Assembly: GCA_026002265.1 (NCBI GenBank)
Contig: BOBG01000106.1
Location: forward strand, 1 to 6,788
DNA: 6,788 nucleotides
Direction of reading: 5' to 3'
From: Spirochaetia bacterium
GTDB lineage: Bacteria; Spirochaetota; Spirochaetia; Treponematales; Breznakiellaceae
The position numbers and the translations under genes are program-made. This document shows, piece after piece, positions 1-4,883 of this stretch. The notes beneath the pieces were generated by a model, which worked only from the letters and a program-made list of their open reading frames with translations, did not search any database and was not told the DNA's origin. Every line of letters begins with the position of its first letter. The first letter of the stretch is position 1.

Positions 1-1
1 G

Positions 2-103
2 AAAGAATTGCGAGCTTTGAAAAAAACAGCCAAACGCTTATTTTTGTTCGACAATAATGATATTAAAGAGGAATTGGAAAATAGAAGATTAATTGAAATC
101 TAG
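2..103 (+). CDS. RelE-like toxin 1, C-terminal end only (5' part outside window)
   Basis: An open frame enters from the window edge and ends at TAG 101-103. It encodes 33 residues ending in KEELENRRLIEI. These closely match the last residues of the toxin 2 remnant (KEELKNRKLIEI, stop at 1436) and correspond in position to the diverged end of intact toxin 3 (stop at 2006). It is therefore read as the C-terminus of a PF06296-type RelE-superfamily toxin whose body lies upstream. The AGGAGG at 102-107 overlaps the stop codon and serves antitoxin 1, so the two genes are probably translationally coupled. Whether the rest of this toxin is intact cannot be seen. Confidence 0.7.
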   Translation, partial: KELRALKKTAKRLFLFDNNDIKEELENRRLIEI

Positions 104-112
104 GAGGAAAAT

Positions 113-295
113 ATGAAAAAGCGCTATGGAAGCGAGTTATTGATGGTTTGCCATGAGATGGCAGAAGATTGGCACCGGGCAGGCGTGATCAGTGATGCCG
201 AAATGCAGGAATTTGATGCAGATTGTCTCTTTACAGATCCGGAAGAATCGTCCACAGCACTTGTGCCGGCTGCTCCTGACTATGCGTCAGTTTAA
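113..295 (+). CDS. Short antitoxin-like protein 1 (no HTH domain)
   Basis: A 60-aa protein starting at ATG 113, 5 nt after AGGAGG at 102-107. Residues 1-38 (MVCHEMAEDWHRAGVISDAEM, then QEFDADCL) resemble the N-terminal region of COG2944-type antitoxins that partner PF06296 toxins, where an xxHExAxDLxxxGxIxxxxMxEFDxxCL pattern is usual. In the family as I know it this region is followed by a XRE-like helix-turn-helix. Here it is replaced by an acidic then Ala/Pro-rich tail (DPEESSTALVPAAPDYASV) and a stop. The tail is identical in the three copies in this window. It lies directly after toxin 1 and 15 nt before toxin 2. Inferred role: neutralising its toxin by direct binding, perhaps without autoregulating through DNA. 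It could alternatively be a truncated, inactive antitoxin, although three copies with the same tail argue for a real short form. Confidence 0.7.
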   Translation: MKKRYGSELLMVCHEMAEDWHRAGVISDAEMQEFDADCLFTDPEESSTALVPAAPDYASV

Positions 296-358
296 ATTTT
301 TCCGGATAACATGAGAGTCTTCAAGAACCGGTGGTTTTGCCGGTTTACCGAAACTGAA
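236..358 (+). repeat. Conserved junction repeat, copy 1 of 3
   Basis: A 123-nt direct repeat that covers the last 20 codons of an antitoxin, the 15-nt spacer and the first 16 codons of the next toxin. It recurs at 1569-1691 and 2138-2260 with only a handful of substitutions, whereas the sequence between junctions differs much more. Offsets are 1333 and 569 nt; the larger one contains repeat array 1. Confidence 0.85.
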
Positions 359-520
359 AATGGGGTCAGACCTCCGGCTGGAATTTTGCCAGCATCCTTT
401 CCAACCACTCTGGCACTAAAGGAAATTTCCAACCGCAGAGGACGCAGCAATACACGAAAACGGGGTCAGACCTCCGGCTGGAATTTTGCCAGCAGCTTTT
501 CCAAACCACTCTGGCACTAA
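311..520 (+). pseudogene. Toxin 2, 5' fragment fused to repeat-array sequence
   Basis: Begins at ATG 311 with the same 16-residue start as toxin 3 except one position (MRVFKNRWFCRFTETE). At codon 17 (position 359) it passes straight into the first unit of repeat array 1, where the frame reads NGVRPPAGI and onward to a stop at 518-520. The remaining part of the toxin reappears only after the array, at 1218-1436. Compared with toxin 3, about 32 residues of the middle (after ETE, up to the IARPGAGKSGGYR region) are absent from both pieces. The 69-aa chimeric frame could be translated but lacks all of the conserved toxin core, so it is called a broken gene. Confidence 0.75.
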
Positions 521-1168
521 AGGAAATTGTATTACCACTGAGGACGCAGCGGTACGGAAAATGGGGTCAGACCTCCGGCTGGATTTTTGCCAGCAGCTTT
601 TCCAAACCACTCTGGCACTAAAGGAAATTGTATTACCACTGAGGACGCAGCGGTACACGAAAACGGGGGTCAGACCTCCGGCTGGAATTTTGCCAGCATC
701 CTTTCCAACCACTCTGGCACTAAAGGAAATTTCCAACCGCAGAGGACGCAGCAATACACGAAAACGGGGTCAGACCTCCGGCTGGAATTTTGCCAGCAGC
801 TTTTCCAAACCACTCTGGCACTAAAGGAAATTGTATTACCACTGAGGACGCAGCGGTACGGAAAATGGGGTCAGACCTCCGGCTGGAATTTTGCCAGCAT
901 CCTTTCCAACCACTCTGGCACTAAAGGAAATTGTATTACCACTGAGGACGCAGCGGTACACGAAAACGGGGGTCAGACCTCCGGCTGGAATTTTGCCAGC
1001 ATCCTTTCCAACCACTCTGGCACTAAAGGAAATTGTATTACCACTGAGGACGCAGCAATACACGAAAACGGGGGTCAGACCTCCGGCTGAAATTTTGCCG
1101 GAATCCTTTTCAACCGTAGAGGCAGTAAAGGAAATTTTTAACCGCAGAGGACGCAGTGGTACACGAGG
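359..1168 (+). repeat. Repeat array 1: eight units of about 100 nt inside toxin 2
   Basis: Eight direct copies of the core GGGGTCAGACCTCCGGCTGG (the last ends CTGA). The GGTC of each core starts at 364, 464, 565, 668, 768, 869, 971 and 1073, giving spacings of 100-103 nt. Each core is followed by a semi-conserved tract containing AATTTTGCCAGC, CCAACCACTCTGG, CACTAAAGGAAATT, GAGGACGCAG and a final ACGAAAACGG. Two sub-types occur: GCATCCTTTCCAACC and GCAGCTTTTCCAAACC. Positions 362-582 recur at 666-886 with a fixed 304-nt offset, so a three-unit block has been duplicated. Stop-free frames run through the array, but the period is not a multiple of three and no start or ribosome site is convincing. 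It is not a CRISPR array because the sequence between cores is itself repeated. Confidence 0.9.
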
Positions 1169-1179
1169 GTGGTTATTGT

Positions 1180-1200
1180 AAAAATTCTGGTGGAATTTTT
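1180..1200. repeat. 8-bp inverted repeat at the array 1 / toxin 2 junction
   Basis: AAAAATTC (1180-1187) and GAATTTTT (1193-1200) form perfect arms around a 5-nt TGGTG loop. It sits in the roughly 50 nt of sequence that belongs neither to the regular array nor to the toxin. The stretch around 1188-1214 (TGG..GGAATTTTT..TTTCC) also faintly resembles the part of a repeat unit after the core, so it may be a decayed unit. Confidence 0.45.
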
Positions 1201-1217
1201 CGCTTTCTTTCCGGCTT

Positions 1218-1436
1218 GCCAGGCCGGGAGCCGGAAAATCGGGCGGCTACCGGATAATCGTGTTTTTCAAGAGTGGGGAACGGTCATTCTTTTACTATGC
1301 TTTTGCAAAATCGGACCGTGATAATATTAACCAGAAAGAATTACAGATATTGAAAAGAACAGCGAGAGGGTTATTTTTGCTTAATGATGATCAAATTAAA
1401 GAGGAATTGAAAAATAGAAAACTGATTGAGATCTAG
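1218..1436 (+). pseudogene. Toxin 2, 3' fragment (RelE-like core and C-terminus)
   Basis: From 1218 the frame reads ARPGAGKSGGYRIIVFFKSG, then ERSFFYYAFAKSDRDNINQ, and ends KLIEI at TAG 1434-1436. It is collinear with residues 49-120 of intact toxin 3 (the IARPGAGKSGGYRIIVFF block and the FAKSDRDNINQ block). The second half has diverged from toxin 3 and instead matches the end of toxin 1. No start codon with a ribosome site precedes it in frame, so it is the displaced 3' part of the gene that begins at 311. AGGAGG at 1435-1440 overlaps its stop codon and serves antitoxin 2. The frame is still intact over 73 codons, which suggests the disruption is recent. Confidence 0.75.
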
Positions 1437-1445
1437 GAGGAAAAT

Positions 1446-1628
1446 ATGAAAAAGCGCTATGAGAGCGAGTTATTGATGGTTTGCCATCAAACTGCGGAAG
1501 ATTTATACCGGGCAGGCGTGATCAGTGATGCCGAAATGCAGGAATTTGATGCAGATTGTCTCATTACAGATCCGGAAGAATCGTCCACAGCACTTGTGCC
1601 GGCTGCTCCTGACTATGCGTCAGTTTAA
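1446..1628 (+). CDS. Short antitoxin-like protein 2 (no HTH domain)
   Basis: A 60-aa protein with ATG at 1446, 5 nt after AGGAGG (1435-1440). It is nearly identical to antitoxin 1, with differences such as VCHQTAEDLYRAG for VCHEMAEDWHRAG and LITDP for LFTDP. It keeps the EFDADCL motif typical of the N-terminal region of antitoxins paired with PF06296 toxins, and ends in the shared ALVPAAPDYASV tail instead of a helix-turn-helix. It follows the broken toxin 2 and lies 15 nt upstream of intact toxin 3. It may therefore be an orphan whose own toxin is dead; if partner specificity is relaxed, it could also bind toxin 3. Predicted cytoplasmic, no membrane segment. Confidence 0.7.
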   Translation: MKKRYESELLMVCHQTAEDLYRAGVISDAEMQEFDADCLITDPEESSTALVPAAPDYASV

Positions 1629-1691
1629 ATTTTTCCGGATAATATGAGAGTCTTCAAAAACCGGTGGTTTTGCCGGTTTGCTGAAACTGAA
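1569..1691 (+). repeat. Conserved junction repeat, copy 2 of 3
   Basis: The same antitoxin-end/toxin-start segment as at 236-358 and 2138-2260. This copy is followed by normal toxin sequence (codon 17 is TCT) rather than by the GGGGTCAGACC repeat, so it shows the undisrupted arrangement. Confidence 0.85.
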
Positions 1692-2006
1692 TCTATAAGC
1701 GACTCTGAATTAAAAGCTGTGATTCAACAAATCGATTCCGGGCAGTCAGTGTCTGATCTTGGCGGTGGAGTGTACAAAGTCCGAATCGCCAGACCGGGAG
1801 CCGGAAAATCGGGCGGCTACCGGATAATCGTGTTTTTCAAGAGTGGGTTCCGGTCGTTTTTTGTCTACGGTTTTGCAAAATCGGACCGTGATAATATTAA
1901 CCAGAAGCAGTTGCAGGATTTTAAAACGGTGGCAAAAACCACTTTTGCGTATACTGACAAACAGCTTGATGAATTGGTGAAGACAAATTGGTTTTGTGAA
2001 ATTTAG
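1644..2006 (+). CDS. Type II toxin, RelE/ParE superfamily (PF06296-like), intact
   Basis: A 120-aa protein of normal length for the PF06296/COG4737 toxin family. Features seen: start MRVFKNRWFCRFA (1-13), an SISDSELKAVIQQI helix (17-30), DLGGGVYKVRIARPGAGKSGGYR (38-60), a hydrophobic IIVFF strand (61-65), and the FFVYGFAKSDRDNI block (72-85). These match the family pattern DLGGGxxKxRIAxxGxGKSGGYRxxIxF and FxYGFAKxDRxNI. The superfamily is mostly ribosome-dependent mRNA interferases or gyrase poisons; the target of this one cannot be told. ATG 1644 is 15 nt after the antitoxin 2 stop with only a weak ribosome site, so translation may depend on coupling. The stop overlaps AGGAGG (2005-2010) for antitoxin 3, its likely cognate partner. 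Residues 92-120 differ strongly from toxins 1 and 2. It is the only complete toxin in the series. Confidence 0.88.
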   Translation: MRVFKNRWFCRFAETESISDSELKAVIQQIDSGQSVSDLGGGVYKVRIARPGAGKSGGYRIIVFFKSGFRSFFVYGFAKSDRDNINQKQLQDFKTVAKTTFAYTDKQLDELVKTNWFCEI

Positions 2007-2017
2007 GAGGGATTGTT

Positions 2018-2197
2018 ATGAAAAAATATCGTGATGAAATCGCAATGGTGTGTCATGAAATGATGAAAGCCGGACAGAGCATAGGTGCAGTAAGCGAAAC
2101 CGAAATGCAGGAATTTGAAAAAAATTGCTTTGTTACAGATCCGGAAGAATCGTCTACAGCACTTGTGCCGGCTGCTCCTGACTATGCGTCAGTTTAA
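2018..2197 (+). CDS. Short antitoxin-like protein 3 (diverged N-terminus, no HTH)
   Basis: A 59-aa protein from ATG 2018 to TAA 2195-2197, 7 nt after AGGAGG (2005-2010), which overlaps the stop codon of toxin 3. Its N-terminal 40 residues (MKKYRDEIAMVCHEMMKAGQ, then SIGAVSETEMQEFEKNCFVT) align with antitoxins 1 and 2 but differ at about half of the positions. The last 19 residues (DPEESSTALVPAAPDYASV) are identical to theirs. It is the presumed partner of toxin 3, the only toxin with a diverged C-terminus, consistent with paired change of the interacting parts. Like its paralogues it stops where related antitoxins would begin their helix-turn-helix. Its small size makes it easy to miss in automated annotation. 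Confidence 0.75.
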   Translation: MKKYRDEIAMVCHEMMKAGQSIGAVSETEMQEFEKNCFVTDPEESSTALVPAAPDYASV

Positions 2198-2260
2198 ATT
2201 TTTCCGGATGACATGAGAGTCTTCAAAAACCGGTGGTTTTGCCGGTTTGCTGAAACTGAA
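2138..2260 (+). repeat. Conserved junction repeat, copy 3 of 3
   Basis: Third copy of the antitoxin-end/toxin-start segment (see 236-358). Like copy 1, and unlike copy 2, it runs directly into a GGGGTCAGACCTCCGGCTGG core after the same codon of the toxin. Confidence 0.85.
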
Positions 2261-2290
2261 AACGGGGTCAGACCTCCGGCTGGAATTTAA
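2213..2290 (+). pseudogene. Toxin 4, 5' stub cut by a solo repeat
   Basis: ATG 2213 opens the same 16-residue toxin start (MRVFKNRWFCRFAETE). It then reads NGVRPPAGI from a repeat core and stops at TAA 2288-2290, giving 25 codons. No further toxin sequence is found downstream before the opposite-strand gene ending at 2350, so the rest was deleted or never duplicated. The break point is the same codon as in toxin 2. Confidence 0.75.
2261..2287 (+). repeat. Solo copy of the GGGGTCAGACCTCCGGCTGG repeat
   Basis: One core (GGTC at 2266) plus a few bases of the following tract (GAATTT), joined to toxin 4 at codon 17. About 25 nt after the core is GTCTGCCCC (near 2309-2317), the reverse complement of GGGGCAGAC. 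The core's GGGGTCAGAC could therefore pair with it with one bulged base, forming a long-loop hairpin. Confidence 0.8.
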
Positions 2291-2349
2291 TCTGAAAAAA
2301 GTCTGCCCCATTCTCACCATTCGTGCTATGTTCCGGTTGCATTTCCGGA

Positions 2350-2970
2350 TTACCACGCCTTTGGTTGCCACGGTTCAGGCGCAGTCAGAATCTGCATCGT
2401 ATCTCCACTCTGCTCTATCACAAAAAAGCCGGTTTTTAATGAGAAATTTTTTACCGAATCACTGAAAACAGCACCAGCAACTGCCCCCAGATAGATCTGC
2501 TTGTCATGATGCTCATCTGCATAGCCACGCAACGTTTCCATGCGCTTGATGTGATCCTTTACGTCGTCAATTGTCGGCTGAGACTTCACCTCCACAGCCA
2601 GTACATAGTCCCCATTCTCAAGCAGAAGATCGACTTCTGCAAGCGTTTTTCTGGTCGAATCATCGTACACGACTGTAGGAGCCGATTTGGTGAACCGGTA
2701 ACCGAGATCATTAAACTTATTTTTTATACCGGGCGACACTAAATGCTCGACCAAATCCCCAAACCTATTCCCCAACTTTCCGATGTCCCGGCTCACTGCC
2801 TTGACCACCCGGTTCGTTTCTTCGAACATCCGGTCCATTTTTTCGTTAGACTCTTGTATTTTCCGGTCTGTCTCCTGCATTTTCCGGTCTGTTTCTTGCA
2901 TTTTCCGGTCTGTTTCTTGAAACATTGCCCACACCTGCTCAAAAGTCAGTCCCATCTGCGGTTCTCTCAT
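2350..2970 (-). CDS. Coiled-coil PD-(D/E)XK-like protein (DUF3782-type)
   Basis: A 206-aa protein with ATG at 2968-2970 and AGGAGG 4 nt upstream (complement of 2975-2980). Residues about 8-60 are heptad-like, with METDRKMQETDRKMQ-type repeats that predict a coiled coil. The C-terminal part carries LAEVDLLLENGDYVLAVEVKS, fitting the E-V-D..(x)n..E-V-K core of the PD-(D/E)XK nuclease fold. It then has the LGAVAGAVFSD strand and the GFFVIEQSGDTMQI ending that I associate with the DUF3782/COG5493-like family, common in cyanobacteria and treponemes. A nuclease activity is inferred only; the family is mostly uncharacterised and no partner gene is visible. It lies after the terminator of the outer-membrane gene on the same strand and is convergent with the toxin series. 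No promoter could be picked with confidence in 2971-3054. Confidence 0.8.
   Translation of the reverse strand: MREPQMGLTFEQVWAMFQETDRKMQETDRKMQETDRKIQESNEKMDRMFEETNRVVKAVSRDIGKLGNRFGDLVEHLVSPGIKNKFNDLGYRFTKSAPTVVYDDSTRKTLAEVDLLLENGDYVLAVEVKSQPTIDDVKDHIKRMETLRGYADEHHDKQIYLGAVAGAVFSDSVKNFSLKTGFFVIEQSGDTMQILTAPEPWQPKAW
2857..2919 (-). repeat. 21-nt tandem repeat encoding coiled-coil heptads
   Basis: Three consecutive 21-nt units (2857-2877, 2878-2898, 2899-2919). The last two are identical and the first has a few substitutions. Each encodes one heptad of the METDRK(M/I)Q type. The unit keeps frame, so copy-number change would lengthen or shorten the coiled coil without breaking the protein. Confidence 0.85.
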
Positions 2971-3054
2971 GATTCCTCCTGAAAAAAAAAGCCCGTCTCC
3001 TTTCCCACCATTGGAAAAATAAGAGGGTTAGTGAGCCAGCCGAAACGCAACGAC

Positions 3055-3079
3055 AAAAAAAAGCCCCCTTTCGGGGGCC
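3055..3079 (-). terminator. Intrinsic terminator after the outer-membrane protein gene
   Basis: On the - strand GCCCCC-GAAA-GGGGGC forms a 6-bp all-GC stem with a GAAA tetraloop (3063-3078), followed at once by a run of eight T (complement of A 3055-3062). It lies 17 nt past the stop codon of the 3096-4556 gene. Confidence 0.93.
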
Positions 3080-3095
3080 TGAAATACTTTAACAA

Positions 3096-4556
3096 TTAGA
3101 ATGAATAGGTCAATCCAATCGGAACGGAGAATTGGAAGTTATTCACCTTATCAGTACTAGGTGTTGGAAGCTTATCTTCTTCAACAATTGCAAATTGGAA
3201 TCCTGCGTACACGCTTCCGCCGGCGAAGTTCTTACCAACATAAGGGGTAGCACTCCACAAGGTTTTAGCGTCTAAGGTTGCTGTACCTACTTTCTGCTCT
3301 CCGGTATACTGGAGTCCAAACAGCGCACCAGCCTTGAGGATCCCAAGATCGTACTCAGCGTTCAGTGCAGCACCGAGCCGAAGTGCTAAATCGTCATTAC
3401 TATTTAATTTTCCACCCAAGAAGGTATTAACATGAGCTCTTAACGCGAAACCGGCTGCTTTAAAATCAATTCCGGCAGCTACTTCAATAGGAAGGGTAAT
3501 ATTATCAAAAGCAGTACCACCGGCACTACCGGCAGCACCATCTTTAGGGGTTACAATAACGTACTTTCCGCCAACCTCGACCGTCAAACCGGGAACTGCG
3601 GTTAGGGCAAAGGCAGCTTCCAACCGGGTTGAGCTGGAGACGAAGCCGTTCCAGTCACCAACAGTAGTCGGGGTGGTAATATCGATACGATCCGGAGTTC
3701 CGACAAAACCAACGCGTACATTAAACAAATCCGGGAGTGCGAATTTCAATGCAGCATGGAGCGGAGCAACAGTACCCGTGTTATCGCCAGTCCAAAAAGC
3801 TGTATCACCACCAAGGTGGACACCAATGGTAAGCATATCAATGGGGCTTATTTCGATTAACGCGCCGGTTCTACCGAATCCCGTAAAAATACTAGCGCCA
3901 TCACCACCATAACCAGTTGAAAGCAGTACGCTCTCGGCATCGGTACCCCACATTCCGGCATACCCATGATCGAGCTTACCGAGTACTATGTTGAATTGTT
4001 TGATCGGCTTCCACCATGCCCATGTATTATCAAAGGTAACACCACCAGCATTAATGACATCATCAGGAGAGATGATGGGGTTGAGGGTGCCACCGCTTTG
4101 GGGAGCATATATGGCTGCAATTCTTGTCTGTGCGCCGAAGGTTCCCGCGGCATTTTCCACGTTGAATTGGACTCTCACCCTCCCCTTCTTAAATCCTGCA
4201 TACCCCAAATTGGTTTCGTAATCGTCTGGGGGAGTGTTATTATTTTGAGTAGGGATACCAACTACCGGAATCCATGTCGCTTCAGCGTTTGCGCTCCATG
4301 TAAAGGTAAACGGAGGTGGCGGCGGCGCTACTGGTGCCGGAGCGGCTGTGGTCGCTGCGGGCCGAGCTGTTGTGGTGGTTCCGGTTGCAGGTCGAGCTGT
4401 TGTGGTGGTTCCGGTTGCAGGTCGGGGCGTTGTGGTAGTTGCGGGGCGGGCTGTGGTTCCCGTTCCCGGCGCTCTCTGTCCTGAGCCGGTACTCTGTGCG
4501 AAAACCGCAGCAGAAAGTACAGAACCTATTACAAATAGGGCAAAAAATTTCTTCAT
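3096..4556 (-). CDS. Probable outer-membrane beta-barrel protein with Thr/Ala/Pro-rich linker
   Basis: A 486-aa protein. Residues 1-20 (MKKFFALFVIGSVLSAAVFA) form a signal peptide with a cleavage site AFA|Q. Residues about 22-82 are low-complexity Thr/Ala/Pro/Gly with a 10-residue repeat (RPATGTTTTA) and end in a proline run. From about residue 83 (FTFTWSANAEATW) to the end the sequence alternates polar and hydrophobic/aromatic residues with many glycines, typical of membrane beta-strands, and ends in GLTYSF with a C-terminal Phe, the usual barrel-assembly signal. ATG 4554-4556 has AAGGAG about 6 nt upstream (complement of 4563-4568). A porin- or adhesin-like surface role is inferred; I do not recognise a named family. 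It is monocistronic as far as seen, with a consensus promoter far upstream (4841-4869) and a terminator at 3055-3079. Confidence 0.8.
   Translation of the reverse strand: MKKFFALFVIGSVLSAAVFAQSTGSGQRAPGTGTTARPATTTTPRPATGTTTTARPATGTTTTARPAATTAAPAPVAPPPPPFTFTWSANAEATWIPVVGIPTQNNNTPPDDYETNLGYAGFKKGRVRVQFNVENAAGTFGAQTRIAAIYAPQSGGTLNPIISPDDVINAGGVTFDNTWAWWKPIKQFNIVLGKLDHGYAGMWGTDAESVLLSTGYGGDGASIFTGFGRTGALIEISPIDMLTIGVHLGGDTAFWTGDNTGTVAPLHAALKFALPDLFNVRVGFVGTPDRIDITTPTTVGDWNGFVSSSTRLEAAFALTAVPGLTVEVGGKYVIVTPKDGAAGSAGGTAFDNITLPIEVAAGIDFKAAGFALRAHVNTFLGGKLNSNDDLALRLGAALNAEYDLGILKAGALFGLQYTGEQKVGTATLDAKTLWSATPYVGKNFAGGSVYAGFQFAIVEEDKLPTPSTDKVNNFQFSVPIGLTYSF
4361..4450 (-). repeat. 30-nt tandem repeat in the linker of the outer-membrane protein
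   Basis: Two nearly identical 30-nt units (4361-4390 and 4391-4420, differing at one base) and a third degenerate one (4421-4450). They encode RPATGTTTTA-type decapeptides just after the signal peptide. The unit preserves the reading frame, so slippage would change linker length only. Confidence 0.8.
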
Positions 4557-4578
4557 AAAAAACTCCTTGGCATGATAT

Positions 4579-4598
4579 TTCTCAAAAAATTTTGAGAA
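4579..4598. promoter_or_regulatory. 9-bp perfect inverted repeat upstream of the outer-membrane gene
   Basis: TTCTCAAAA (4579-4587) and TTTTGAGAA (4590-4598) are perfect arms separated by AA. It starts about 23 nt upstream of the ATG of the 3096-4556 gene, just beyond its ribosome site. It could be an operator or an mRNA hairpin in the leader. It is AT-rich and not followed by a T-run, so it is unlikely to be a terminator. Confidence 0.5.
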
Positions 4599-4695
4599 TC
4601 AACAATACAATGTCAGCTACCCAAGACTAAAGGCTTGGGTTTGTCTCGATTATTCGAGGCAACTTTTCCTACTTCCTGCCGCTTCTGCGGACTTT

Positions 4696-4803
4696 TCAGG
4701 ATCTTTCACTCGTTCCTCTACGAGCCAGCGCTTTCCTGTCCATAGGCGTTAATTCCTGCTGTTGCAGCAGTATGTTAGCAGGTTTGCAACCCTGCTGTAC
4801 AGA
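4696..4803 (-). pseudogene. Possible TnpB C-terminal remnant
   Basis: A short open frame of 35 codons plus stop, without a start codon, reading QQGCKPANILLQQQELTPMD then RKALARRGTSERS and a stop at the complement of 4696-4698. The NILLQQQELTP(V/M)xxxALA stretch resembles the variable tail that follows the last catalytic motif of many TnpB proteins. The zinc-finger and RuvC motifs are absent, so identification rests on this tail and on the flanking IS605-like hairpins. Confidence 0.4.
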
Positions 4804-4833
4804 TTAAACACAAAGCCTTGTTTATTGACTTTC

Positions 4834-4845
4834 ATACTAAAGTAT
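4834..4845. promoter_or_regulatory. Short inverted repeat over the -10 region
   Basis: ATACT-AA-AGTAT (4834-4845) is a perfect 5-bp inverted repeat that overlaps the -10 box of the minus-strand promoter and its likely start point. It may be an operator, but its short length allows chance. Confidence 0.3.
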
Positions 4846-4869
4846 ACAAATAACGAGAACTATTGTCAA
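4841..4869 (-). promoter_or_regulatory. Consensus sigma-70 promoter, reading toward the outer-membrane gene
   Basis: On the - strand TTGACA (complement of 4864-4869), a 17-nt spacer and TATACT (complement of 4841-4846) match the sigma-70 consensus in all but one base of the -10. Transcription would start near 4834 and cross the IS605-like remnant before reaching the outer-membrane gene, giving a leader of roughly 280 nt. A small RNA ending near the hairpin at 4620-4639 is the alternative. No equally good promoter is seen between 4616 and 4557. Confidence 0.75.
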
Positions 4870-4870
4870 C

Positions 4871-4883
4871 AGTTGTTACAACT
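4871..4883. promoter_or_regulatory. 6-bp inverted repeat just upstream of the -35 box
   Basis: AGTTGT-T-ACAACT (4871-4883) is a perfect palindrome with a single central base. It lies 1 nt upstream of the -35 box of the minus-strand promoter, where an operator or activator site would be expected. Confidence 0.4.

Noticed and set aside
486..1181. Long open frames through array 1 (for example 587-1090 and 891-1181) as protein genes
   Set aside because: They arise because the repeat unit is stop-free in several frames. The 100-103 nt period shifts frame from unit to unit, the starts lack ribosome sites, and the opposite strand is equally open.
2189..2371. Minus-strand frame over the toxin 4 stub
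   Set aside because: It overlaps the end of the 2350-2970 gene on the same strand, has no ribosome site, and is the reverse reading of the toxin stub and solo repeat.
3673..4575. Plus-strand frames opposite the outer-membrane gene, including a Cys/Arg/Gly-rich one at 3966-4484
   Set aside because: They mirror the low-complexity Thr/Ala/Pro codons and the biased composition of the minus-strand gene, which has a signal peptide, ribosome site and terminator.
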